The notes under the pieces were generated by a model that was not told where the DNA came from, searched no databases, and was given only the letters and a program-made list of their open reading frames with translations. Source: Paracoccaceae bacterium (GTDB taxonomy: Bacteria; Pseudomonadota; Alphaproteobacteria; Rhodobacterales; Rhodobacteraceae). From it: a stretch of 23,555 bases of DNA. The stretch spans positions 1-23,555 of the forward strand of contig SKNG01000501.1 in NCBI GenBank assembly GCA_007120685.1. The letters run 5' to 3'. This document shows, piece after piece, positions 8,112 to 16,104 of this stretch (position 1 is the first letter of the stretch; each line of letters starts with the position of its first letter). The position numbers and the translations under genes were made by a program.

Positions 8112-9710
8112 ATGACCCCCTTCGCCACCCTGCTGGAACGCCTCGCCTTCACGCCCGCGCGCAACGCCAAGCTGCGGCTGATCGGCGACTACCTGGCCCA
8201 CACCCCGGACCCGGACCGCGGCTGGGCGCTGGCGGCGTTGACCGGCGGGCTGAAACTGCGCACGGTTACGCCCTCGCTCCTGCGCGCGCTGGCCGAGGAT
8301 CGGGTCGATGCCGACCTCTTCGCGCTTTCCTACGATTCCGTCGGCGATCTGGCCGAGACCATCGCCCTGATCTGGCCAGCCCCGGATCAGGGCGCCGATA
8401 TCAGCCTGACCCAGGTCGTCACCACTCTGCAGACCACGAAAAAACCCGACCTGCCCGCGCTCATCGCCGGCTGGCTGGATACGCTCGGCCCTTCCGAACG
8501 CTACGCACTCCTGAAACTCGCCACCCGGGGGTTACGCGTCGGCGTCTCGGCGCGGCTGACCCATGTGGCGCTGGCGCAGCACGCGGGCGCGGGCGGCCCG
8601 CCCGCCGACCGTATCGGCGAGGTCTGGCACGGCCTCGCGCCCCCCTATCCCGGCCTCTTCGACTGGCTGGCCGGCGGGCCGGAGCCGCAGACCCAGGCCC
8701 GCGCCCCCTTCCGCCCGGTGATGCTCGCGCACCCGGCCGATGCCGAAGCCCTTGCCCCGCTCAACCCGGCCGATTTCGCCGCCGAATGGAAATGGGACGG
8801 GGTGCGCGTGCAGGCGGTGGCGGAGGGCGGCGGGCGCCATCTCTACACCCGCCGGGGCGAGGATATCTCAGCCGCCTTCCCCGATATGGTCGCTGCGCTG
8901 GATTTCGAGGGGGTGATCGACGGCGAATTGCTGGTGCGCCAGGGCGACGCCACCGCCCCCTTCGGCGAGTTGCAAAAGCGGCTCAACCGAAAGACCGTGA
9001 CAAAGGCGATGCTGGCCAGTCACCCCGCCCATCTGCGCGCCTATGACCTGCTGCACTGGCAGGGCCGTGACCTGCGCCCCCTTCCCCTGACCGAACGCCG
9101 CGCGGCGCTGGAAACCGCCGTCGCGCAGATCGCCAACCCGCGCATCGACCTGTCCCCGCCCGTACCCTTCACCGACTGGGCCGCACTGGACGCCATCCGC
9201 GCCAACCCGCCCGACGCGGTGATAGAGGGGGTGATGATCAAGCGCCATGACAGCCCCTATCTGCCCGGCCGCCCGAAAGGCCCCTGGTTCAAGTGGAAGC
9301 GCGACCCGATGGTGGTCGATGCCGTGATGCTCTATGCCCAGCGCGGGCATGGCAAGCGATCGGGATACTATTCCGACTTCACCTTCGGGGTCTGGGACGG
9401 CGCGGCGCTGGTGCCGGTGGGCAAGGCCTATTTCGGCTTCACCGATGCCGAGTTGCGCGCGCTGGACCGTTTCGTGCGCCACAACACCACCGACCGTTTC
9501 GGCCCCGTGCGCCAGGTGAAACCCGATCTGGTGCTGGAAGTGGCCTTCGAGGGGCTGAACGCCTCGCCCCGCCACAAATCCGGCCTGGCCATGCGCTTTC
9601 CTCGCATCCGCCGCATCCGCTGGGACAAGCCGGCGGCCGAGGCGGACCGTATCGACACGCTACGCGCCATGCTGCCGGCCGATCCGCTCACATCCGCGCG
9701 AGGCGGCTGA
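8112..9710 (+). CDS. ATP-dependent DNA ligase
   Basis: 532 residues: an N-terminal DNA-binding domain (about 1-190), nucleotidyltransferase domain (about 200-400) and OB-fold domain (about 410-520). Motif I is EWKWDGVR with the AMP-accepting Lys227. Later motifs are RRGEDIS, EGVIDGELLV, EGVMIKRHDSPY and WFKWKRDP. It seals nicks using ATP, unlike the essential NAD-dependent LigA. The start is ATG 8112; a reading frame open back to 7902 lies largely inside the exonuclease gene and includes the repeat-like spacer, so it is not used. In many proteobacteria this ligase is encoded with the preceding exonuclease, an Lhr-type helicase and a PdeM-type phosphoesterase; the last two do not follow here. 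The next gene is a transporter after a 202-base gap. Confidence 0.94.
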   Translation: MTPFATLLERLAFTPARNAKLRLIGDYLAHTPDPDRGWALAALTGGLKLRTVTPSLLRALAEDRVDADLFALSYDSVGDLAETIALIWPAPDQGADISLTQVVTTLQTTKKPDLPALIAGWLDTLGPSERYALLKLATRGLRVGVSARLTHVALAQHAGAGGPPADRIGEVWHGLAPPYPGLFDWLAGGPEPQTQARAPFRPVMLAHPADAEALAPLNPADFAAEWKWDGVRVQAVAEGGGRHLYTRRGEDISAAFPDMVAALDFEGVIDGELLVRQGDATAPFGELQKRLNRKTVTKAMLASHPAHLRAYDLLHWQGRDLRPLPLTERRAALETAVAQIANPRIDLSPPVPFTDWAALDAIRANPPDAVIEGVMIKRHDSPYLPGRPKGPWFKWKRDPMVVDAVMLYAQRGHGKRSGYYSDFTFGVWDGAALVPVGKAYFGFTDAELRALDRFVRHNTTDRFGPVRQVKPDLVLEVAFEGLNASPRHKSGLAMRFPRIRRIRWDKPAAEADRIDTLRAMLPADPLTSARGG

Positions 9711-9912
9711 AAGAATGCGCTGACCCCGGCTACCGGCGCGTTCTGCCCCGCGATGCCGACCTCCCGGCATGCCTGCCCCCACCGCTTTCCGCCCGGGTGC
9801 CGCTACCGGCGCCCGGTATCGCGCGCGACCCGCGCACCGGCGCGCGATCGACGGCGCTGGCGGCGGCGCTGGCGGCGGGGACGGGCGGCAAGACACCTAC
9901 CAAGGGCACGCA
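9711..9912. other. Intergenic spacer between ligase and transporter genes
   Basis: 202 bases, very G+C-rich. It holds an inverted repeat ATCGCGCGC (9818-9826) / GCGCGCGAT (9840-9848). Frames open across it on both strands read as low-complexity Arg/Ala/Pro and look like composition artefacts. AAGGG at 9902-9906 is the ribosome-binding site of the transporter. No promoter could be recognised. Confidence 0.5.
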
Positions 9913-10890
9913 ATGCAGCAAGACATCCTCACCACCCTGCTGAACCCAGGAATCCTTTTCTTCATCCTGGGTTTTCTCGCCAAACTGATGCGCTCGAACC
10001 TTGAAGTGCCCGAACCGGTTCTGAAATTCGTGATGCTCTATCTGATGCTCAGCATCGGCTTCAAAGGCGGGGTCAGCCTCTATGAGGCGCCGCTTTTTGG
10101 CGACGGCATCATCATCGTGGGTTTCATCCTGGCTATGAGCGCGCTGGTGGCGCTTTATTCCTTCTACCTGCTGCGCCGCCGCTTCGGCGATGCCGATGCC
10201 GCCGCCATCGGCGCCACCTTCGGATCGAACAGCACGCTGACCTATATCACCGCCGTGGGCTTCCTGACCGCCACGGGGGTCAGTTTCGGCGGCTACATGA
10301 CCGTCGCGCTGGTGGTGATGGAAACCCCGGCGATCATCCTGTCGATCCTGCTGGCGCGCAGCTACCAGCAATCCAGCAGCCGCATCGGCAAGGCCCGGCT
10401 GCGCATCGTCATGCGCAAGGCGGTGACGGACGGCACGCTGATGGTGCTGATCGGCTCCATGATCATCGGCTACCTGCTGATGGAACTGGGCCAGGAGGCG
10501 TCGCCGCTGGCGGCCTTCATCTCGGGCGACATGTTCACCGGCATGCTGATCTTCTTCCTGATGTACATGGGCACGGTGGTCGGCAAGCAGGTGCGCGCGC
10601 TGAAGGGCTTTCCGCTGTCGCTGGTTGCCTTCTCGCTGCTGGCGCCCATCGTCAACGCCGCGCTGGCCTTCGGCTTTGCCCGCTTCATGGGGCTGCAGCC
10701 GGGCGATGCGTATCTGTTGATGATCCTCTGCGCCTCGGCCTCCTATATCGTGGCGCCAGTGCTGCTGCGCGAAGGGCTGCCAGAGGCGAGCCCGGCGCGC
10801 TATCTGACGATGAGCATGGCCTTTGCCTTTCCGCTCAACATCGTGCTGGGGATCCCGATCTACTGGTGGGTGGTGCAGACATTCCTTTGA
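9913..10890 (+). CDS. sbtA: SbtA-family sodium-dependent bicarbonate transporter
   Basis: 325 residues, almost wholly hydrophobic, with about ten membrane segments arranged as two similar halves, as in SbtA (DUF897) proteins. Recognisable parts are LNPGILFFILGFLAKLMRSNLEVP at the start, GFKGG, GATFGSNSTLTYITA in the first half, and ASYIVAPVLLREGLPEASP plus AFAFPLNIVLGIPIY near the end; the last stretch matches the conserved SbtA C-terminal region. Expected role: inner-membrane symport of bicarbonate (or another small anion) with sodium. ATG 9913 is preceded by AAGGG at six bases. A longer frame to 9769 would add a low-complexity Arg-rich leader and is rejected. The PII-like partner SbtB, common beside cyanobacterial sbtA, is absent; a P-type ATPase follows after 72 bases and may be co-transcribed. 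Substrate is inferred from family only. Confidence 0.85.
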   Translation: MQQDILTTLLNPGILFFILGFLAKLMRSNLEVPEPVLKFVMLYLMLSIGFKGGVSLYEAPLFGDGIIIVGFILAMSALVALYSFYLLRRRFGDADAAAIGATFGSNSTLTYITAVGFLTATGVSFGGYMTVALVVMETPAIILSILLARSYQQSSSRIGKARLRIVMRKAVTDGTLMVLIGSMIIGYLLMELGQEASPLAAFISGDMFTGMLIFFLMYMGTVVGKQVRALKGFPLSLVAFSLLAPIVNAALAFGFARFMGLQPGDAYLLMILCASASYIVAPVLLREGLPEASPARYLTMSMAFAFPLNIVLGIPIYWWVVQTFL

Positions 10891-10962
10891 GCGCCTGAAG
10901 GGGCTGTATCCCGCGCGCCACTGCGCTATGACGCGGTGCAGCAACCGGACCGGGGCTTGCCC

Positions 10963-13611
10963 ATGACCGACCAGACCGCGACCGACCAGACCGCCTTTCA
11001 CGCCCAGGACAAGGACGCGGCCCTGCAGGCGCTGGACGCCACGCCCGAGGGGCTGGACAATGACGAGGCCGCGCGCCGGCTGGAAAAGCATGGCCCCAAC
11101 CGCCTGCCCGAGGCCGCGCGGCGCGGCCCGCTGATGCGCTTCATCGTGCAGTTCAACAATGTGCTGATCTGGGTGCTTCTGGCCGCCGCGCTGATCAAGG
11201 CGCTGATGGGGCAGTGGATCGACACCAGCGTGATCCTGGGCGTGGTGGTGCTGAACGCCATCATCGGCTTCATCCAGGAGGGCCGGGCCGAAGCCGCGAT
11301 GGAGGCGATCCGCGACATGCTGGCCCCGCGCGCCGCCGTCCTGCGCGACGGCAAGCGCGCCACCGTCGACGGCGCCGATCTGGTGCCGGGCGATGTGGTG
11401 CTGCTGGAGGCCGGCGACAAGGTGCCCGCCGACCTGCGCATCCTGCAGGCGCGGGGGCTGGCCGCGCAGGAGGCCATCCTGACCGGCGAATCGGTGCCGG
11501 TGGAAAAGGGCACAAAGCCGGTAGAAGAAGGCGCGGCGCTGGGCGACCGGTCCTCGATGCTGTGGTCCGGCACGCTGGTGACGCAGGGCGCGGGGCGCGC
11601 GCTGGTCGTGGCCACAGGGGCGGGCACCGAGATCGGGCGCATCGGTGGCATGCTGGCCGGGGTGCAGAAGCTGACAACGCCGCTGGTGGCGCAGATGGAC
11701 CGTTTCGGGCGCTGGCTGAGCCTGTTCATCCTGACCGTGGCGGCGCTGCTGTTTGTCTTCGGCGTGTTCATTCGCGGCAATCCGATGGACGACATGTTCA
11801 TGGCCGTGGTCGCCGTCGCCGTGTCCTCCATCCCCGAGGGCCTGCCGGCGGTGCTGACCATCACCCTGGCGTTGGGCGTGCAAGCCATGGCGCGGCGCAA
11901 TGCCATCGTGCGGCGGCTGCCGGCGATTGAAACCGTGGGCGCGGTCTCGGTCATCTGCACCGACAAGACCGGCACGCTGACCCGCAACGAGATGATCGTG
12001 GCGCTGGCCGAGGTGCCCGAGGGACGGCTGGAGATTGCCGGCGAGGGCTATGCGCCCGAAGGCGCGATCACGGGCGAGGCCGAGGCGGACGCGCTGGCGC
12101 TGGCCGCCGCGCTGTGCAACGACGCCGATCTGCACGAGCGGCAGGACGGCTGGGCGGTCGAGGGCGACCCGATGGAGGGGGCGCTGCTGGCCTTTGCCGA
12201 AAAGGCGCTGGAGGCCCCCCGAAAGGGCTGGAAGCGCGTCGATGCCATCCCCTTCGACAGCCGGCATCGCTACATGGCGACGCTGAGCGAAAAGGACGGC
12301 ACGCATCTGGTGCATGTGAAGGGCGCGCCAGAGCGGGTGCTGGGCATGTGCAAGGCGCTGCCGGATGGCGGCGATTTCGACGCCAGCGCCTGGTCAAAGC
12401 GCGCCGACGCCATGGCCGCCGAGGGCACGCGGGTTCTGGCGCTGGGGATGATGGAGACTGATACGCTTGAAGAGGGCGCGCTGGACGGCGGGCTTACCTT
12501 CCTGGGCCTTGTCGGCCTGATCGACCCGCCGCGGCCCGAGGCGATCGAGGCCGTCGCGGAATGCCGCGCCGCCGGCATCGGGGTGAAGATGATCACCGGC
12601 GATCATGCCGGCACCGCCGCCGCCATCGCCGCGCAGGTGGGGCTGGAACATACCGATCAGGTGCTGACCGGCGCCGATCTGGAAGAGATGGACGACGCCC
12701 GCCTTGCGCAGGTGGTCAAGGATGTCGATGTCTTCGCCCGCACCACGCCGGAACACAAGCTGCGGCTGGTCAAGGCGCTGCAAAGCCACGGGCTGACCGT
12801 GGCCATGACCGGCGACGGGGTGAATGACGCGCCGGCGCTGAAACGCGCCGATATCGGCATCGCCATGGGGCAGAAGGGCTCGGAAGCCGCGAAGGAGGCC
12901 TCGGACCTCGTGCTCGCCGACGACAATTTCGCCTCCATCGCCGCGGCGGTGCGCGAGGGGCGCACGGTCTGGGACAATATCCGCAAGGTGATCGGCTGGA
13001 CGCTGCCCACCAATGCCGGCGAAAGCTCGACCATCATCATCGCCATCCTGATCGGCGTCACGCTGCCGATCACCGCGCTGCAGGTGCTGTGGGTGAACAT
13101 GATCACCTCGGTCACGCTGGGCATCGCGCTCGCGTTCGAGCCGACCGAGAAGGCGACGATGGAGCGCCCGCCGCGGGACCGCAAGGCCTCGCTTCTGTCC
13201 GGGGCGCTGATCTGGCATGTGGTGCTGGTCGGCGCGCTTTACGCCAGCGCGATGTTCGGCATCTTCCACTGGGGCACGGGCCGGGGCTATGCGGTGGAAC
13301 ACGCCCAGACGCTGGCGGTGACCACGCTGGTGGTGCTGAAGGCCTTCTACCTGTTTCACGTCCGCTCGATCCACGGCAGCGCCTTCAGCCTGTCCGGGCT
13401 GATCGCCACGCGGGCGGTCTGGATCACGCTGGCGGTGGCGCTGGCCGCACAGGCGGTGCTGGTTTACTGGCCGATCATGCAGATCGGCTTCGGCACCATG
13501 GCGCTGTCGGCGCTGGATCTGGGCGTGATCCTGGGGCTTGGCGTGGTGTTCCTGATCGTCATCGAGATCGAAAAGCAGTTGCGCCTGACCCTGCGCCCGG
13601 TGCCTGACTAG
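10963..13611 (+). CDS. P-type (P2-like) cation-transporting ATPase
   Basis: 882 residues, full length. Order: N-terminal cation-ATPase domain, membrane segments 1-2 (NNVLIWVLLAAALIKALMG...), actuator domain with LTGES, segments 3-4 with IPEGLPA (Glu292), phosphorylation site DKTGTLT (Asp334), nucleotide-binding KGAPE, hinge TGDGVNDAPALKRADIGIAMG, then six C-terminal membrane segments. It exports or exchanges a cation across the inner membrane using ATP. Of the SERCA ion ligands, Glu in segment 4 and the Asn/Glu pair in segment 5 (Asn684, Glu687 in NAGE) are kept. Segment 6 reads NMITS (Asn712, Ser716), so the Asp equivalent to SERCA Asp800 is Ser. As I recall, this is seen in CtpF-like bacterial pumps; the ion could be Ca2+, Na+ or another. 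ATG 10963 is preferred to GTG 10936; neither has a strong ribosome-binding site. Likely transcribed with the preceding transporter. Confidence 0.92.
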   Translation: MTDQTATDQTAFHAQDKDAALQALDATPEGLDNDEAARRLEKHGPNRLPEAARRGPLMRFIVQFNNVLIWVLLAAALIKALMGQWIDTSVILGVVVLNAIIGFIQEGRAEAAMEAIRDMLAPRAAVLRDGKRATVDGADLVPGDVVLLEAGDKVPADLRILQARGLAAQEAILTGESVPVEKGTKPVEEGAALGDRSSMLWSGTLVTQGAGRALVVATGAGTEIGRIGGMLAGVQKLTTPLVAQMDRFGRWLSLFILTVAALLFVFGVFIRGNPMDDMFMAVVAVAVSSIPEGLPAVLTITLALGVQAMARRNAIVRRLPAIETVGAVSVICTDKTGTLTRNEMIVALAEVPEGRLEIAGEGYAPEGAITGEAEADALALAAALCNDADLHERQDGWAVEGDPMEGALLAFAEKALEAPRKGWKRVDAIPFDSRHRYMATLSEKDGTHLVHVKGAPERVLGMCKALPDGGDFDASAWSKRADAMAAEGTRVLALGMMETDTLEEGALDGGLTFLGLVGLIDPPRPEAIEAVAECRAAGIGVKMITGDHAGTAAAIAAQVGLEHTDQVLTGADLEEMDDARLAQVVKDVDVFARTTPEHKLRLVKALQSHGLTVAMTGDGVNDAPALKRADIGIAMGQKGSEAAKEASDLVLADDNFASIAAAVREGRTVWDNIRKVIGWTLPTNAGESSTIIIAILIGVTLPITALQVLWVNMITSVTLGIALAFEPTEKATMERPPRDRKASLLSGALIWHVVLVGALYASAMFGIFHWGTGRGYAVEHAQTLAVTTLVVLKAFYLFHVRSIHGSAFSLSGLIATRAVWITLAVALAAQAVLVYWPIMQIGFGTMALSALDLGVILGLGVVFLIVIEIEKQLRLTLRPVPD

Positions 13612-13637
13612 GCGACAGCGCGCCACGCGACGGGGGG

Positions 13638-13678
13638 ACGCGCGTTGCAACGCGCGTGACGGGCCTTCGAAGGCCCGT
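13638..13678 (+). repeat. Double-palindrome repeat, copy 2
   Basis: Two perfect 20-bp palindromes separated by one base: ACGCGCGTTGCAACGCGCGT at 13638-13657 and ACGGGCCTTCGAAGGCCCGT at 13659-13678, followed by TTCCCGCC. It starts 27 bases after the ATPase stop. Relative to copy 1 both stems carry paired changes that keep the pairing. It might serve as a transcript end for the ATPase gene, but the following T-run is only three bases. The rest of the 193-base gap to fadH holds an inverted repeat GGCGTG / CACGCC (13740-13745 / 13755-13760) and the fadH ribosome-binding site. Confidence 0.85.
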
Positions 13679-13804
13679 TTCCCGCCCGGTGGCAAACGGT
13701 GCGCCTGCCCGCGGGTTGGCGGTCGCTGACGCAAGGTTCGGCGTGACAAGCGTGCACGCCCGCCGCAGGGTACGCATCAGCCAGCACATGAAAGGGAGGC
13801 TCTC

Positions 13805-15874
13805 ATGTCCAGCGCCCGCACCGCCCGGCCCGTCACCTCGCCGGATGGCACGCCCCCCGGCGCCAGCCTTTATCCGCATCTGCTGGCGCCGCTGGACCTG
13901 GGTCATGTCTCCCTGCGCAACCGGGTGCTGATGGGGTCGATGCATACCGGGCTGGAAGAACGCGGCGACTGGGACCGCGTCGCCGCCTATTACGCCGAAC
14001 GCGCGGCGGGCGGCGCGGGGCTGATCATCACCGGTGGCATGGCTCCGAACGCCGAGGGCGGCGTCTTCCCCGGGGCTGCCGGGCTCTATACCGAAGACGA
14101 CATCGCCAACCACCGAAAGGTCACGCAGGCCGTGCACGATGCCGGCGGGCGCATCGCCATGCAGATCCTGCACGCCGGGCGCTATGCCTATGGCAAGGAT
14201 TGCGTTTCTTCCTCGGCCATCAAGTCGCCCATTTCGCCCTTCGTGCCGCGGGAACTGGACGAGGACGGGATCGAAAAGCAGATCGCCGATTTCGCCACCT
14301 GCGCCCAGCGCGCCCGGGAAGCGGGCTATGACGGGGTCGAGGTGATGGGTTCTGAAGGCTATTTCATCAACCAGTTTCTGGCCCTGCATGTGAACCGGCG
14401 GGAAGACCGCTGGGGCGGGTCATACGAGAACCGCATGCGCCTGCCCGTCGAGGTGATGAAGCGCGTGCGCGCGGCGGTGGGGGATGACTTCATCATCGTC
14501 TATCGTATCTCGCTGCTGGACCTCGTCCCCAACGGTCAAAGCTGGGACGAGGTGCTGCGCCTCGCCCGCGCGATGGAAGAGGCGGGCGCGTCGATCCTCA
14601 ACACCGGCATCGGCTGGCACGAGGCGCGCATCCCCACCATTGCCACCTCCGTCCCCCGCGCGGCGTTTTCCTGGGTGACGAAGAAACTGATGGGGCAGGT
14701 GGGCATACCGCTGATCACCTCGAACCGGATCAACACCCCGGATGTCGCGGAATCGCTGCTGGCAGAGGGCTGCGCCGACATGGTGTCGATGGCCCGCCCC
14801 TTCCTGGCCGACGCCGAGTTCGTCAAGAAGGCCGCCGAGGGACGAGCCGAAGAAATCACCCCCTGCATCGGCTGCAACCAGGCCTGTCTGGACCATACTT
14901 TCATGGGCAAGATCAGTTCCTGCCTGGTCAACCCGCGCGCTTGCCATGAGACGGAACTGAACTATACCCCCGCCGCGCAGGCAAAGACCGTGGCCGTGGT
15001 CGGCGCCGGTCCTGCCGGGTTGATGGCGGCGCTGGTGGCGGCCGAACGCGGGCACAAGGTGACGCTGTATGAGCGTGATGGCCAGATCGGCGGGCAGTTG
15101 AACATGGCCCGCGTGATCCCCGGCAAGGAGGAATTCCACGGGCTGGTCGAATGGTTCGAAACCATGGTGGCACGCGCCGGTATCGACCTGCATCTGAACA
15201 CCGAGGCCACGGCCGAGGCGCTGGAGGGCTTCGACGAGGTGATCATCGCCACCGGCGTGCTGCCGCGTGATCCGCAGATCCCGGGGCAGGACGGGGCGAA
15301 TGTGGTCAATTACGTCGATGTGCTGAAGGGCGGGGCGATGGTTGGCAGCCGGGTGGCGGTGCTGGGGGCCGGTGGTATCGGGTTCGACGTTTCGGAATAC
15401 CTGACCCATCAGGGCGAAAGCCCGACCCTGCATCTGGACCACTGGCTGCGCGAATGGGGCGTGACCGACCCCGAGGCCGCGCCGGGCGGGCTGGCAAAGC
15501 CCGAGCCGCCGAAACCCGCCCGCGCCATCACGCTTCTGCAACGAAAGGCCGAAAGGCCAGGCAAGCGGCTGGGCAAGACCACCGGCTGGATCCACCGCGC
15601 CAGCCTGACCGCGCGCGATGTGCGCATGATGGGCGGTGTGAGCTACGAGGCGATCACGCCGGATGGGATAATGCTGAGCACCGATCAGGGCCCGCAGATG
15701 CTGGCGGTCGATACCGTGGTGCTGTGCACGGGCCAGGAGCCGATGCGCGCGCTGGCCGATGCGCTGCAGGAAGCGGGGCGGCCGGTGCATGTGATCGGCG
15801 GGGCGGATGTGGCCGCCGAACTGGACGCCAAGCGCGCCATCGACCAGGGCGCCCGGCTGGCGGCCAGCCTGTAG
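13805..15874 (+). CDS. fadH: 2,4-dienoyl-CoA reductase (NADPH), FMN/FAD/4Fe-4S enzyme
   Basis: 689 residues. Reduces 2,4-dienoyl-CoA during beta-oxidation of unsaturated fatty acids; cytosolic. An N-terminal old-yellow-enzyme TIM barrel (about 20-360) opens with LYPHLLAPLDLGHVSLRNRVLMGSMHTGLEE. The E. coli active-site Tyr166 and His252 correspond here to Tyr186 (GSEGYFINQF) and His272 (GWHEARIP), a constant offset of 20. The 4Fe-4S cysteines follow at 354, 357, 361 and 373 (CIGCNQACLD... SSC). The C-terminal FAD/NADPH part has VAVVGAGPAGLMAA and VAVLGAGGIGFDVSEYL. The 20-residue N-terminal extension relative to E. coli is real if the start is ATG 13805, which has GGGAGG at 13794-13799 five bases before it. 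The neighbouring LysR gene and the acyl-CoA dehydrogenase beyond it support a fatty-acid context. Confidence 0.95.
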   Translation: MSSARTARPVTSPDGTPPGASLYPHLLAPLDLGHVSLRNRVLMGSMHTGLEERGDWDRVAAYYAERAAGGAGLIITGGMAPNAEGGVFPGAAGLYTEDDIANHRKVTQAVHDAGGRIAMQILHAGRYAYGKDCVSSSAIKSPISPFVPRELDEDGIEKQIADFATCAQRAREAGYDGVEVMGSEGYFINQFLALHVNRREDRWGGSYENRMRLPVEVMKRVRAAVGDDFIIVYRISLLDLVPNGQSWDEVLRLARAMEEAGASILNTGIGWHEARIPTIATSVPRAAFSWVTKKLMGQVGIPLITSNRINTPDVAESLLAEGCADMVSMARPFLADAEFVKKAAEGRAEEITPCIGCNQACLDHTFMGKISSCLVNPRACHETELNYTPAAQAKTVAVVGAGPAGLMAALVAAERGHKVTLYERDGQIGGQLNMARVIPGKEEFHGLVEWFETMVARAGIDLHLNTEATAEALEGFDEVIIATGVLPRDPQIPGQDGANVVNYVDVLKGGAMVGSRVAVLGAGGIGFDVSEYLTHQGESPTLHLDHWLREWGVTDPEAAPGGLAKPEPPKPARAITLLQRKAERPGKRLGKTTGWIHRASLTARDVRMMGGVSYEAITPDGIMLSTDQGPQMLAVDTVVLCTGQEPMRALADALQEAGRPVHVIGGADVAAELDAKRAIDQGARLAASL

Positions 15875-15935
15875 CCGCAAGGGCCGGGCGCGGTTTCGCA
15901 ATCGGAAACGCACCCGCGGCTTTGCCGCCCATCCA

Positions 15936-15948
15936 TGCCGATTCGGCA
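15936..15948. promoter_or_regulatory. Inverted repeat upstream of the LysR gene (site 1)
   Basis: TGCCGA-T-TCGGCA, a 13-base palindrome in the 230-base gap between fadH and the LysR gene. Its TCGG arm is shared with site 2 about 50 bases downstream. Candidate regulator-binding site, on sequence symmetry only. Confidence 0.35.
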
Positions 15949-15998
15949 ACCTTGCGGTCACCATCTGCAAACAATTCCATCTCTACCCGCGTATTGTG

Positions 15999-16017
15999 CC
16001 GAATTTTCGCGATTCGG
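15999..16017. promoter_or_regulatory. Inverted repeat upstream of the LysR gene (site 2)
   Basis: CCGAAT-N7-ATTCGG, with perfect six-base arms and a 19-base span, 87 bases before the LysR ATG. LysR proteins often bind interrupted dyads near their own promoters, so this could be an autoregulatory site. The surrounding stretch (about 15960-16050) is less G+C-rich than the genes, as expected of a promoter, but no confident -35/-10 pair was identified. Confidence 0.4.
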
Positions 16018-16104
16018 TCCGAACAAGGCCCGCCGCCTTCCATAATCGCGCCCGATTTGAGCGGTCTAACGGACCCAGGCAAAGCGAGGCGTGACGGGTG
16101 TGCC

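Noticed and set aside
9730..12315. Very long antisense open frame (861 codons) across the transporter and ATPase genes
   Set aside because: Its residues are His/Gln/Arg/Gly-rich low complexity with no domain, and it runs opposite two well-conserved membrane protein genes. Such frames arise from G/C bias at third codon positions.
14420..15970. 516-codon antisense frame over fadH
   Set aside because: fadH is securely identified by its active-site and iron-sulfur residues; the antisense frame has no domain.
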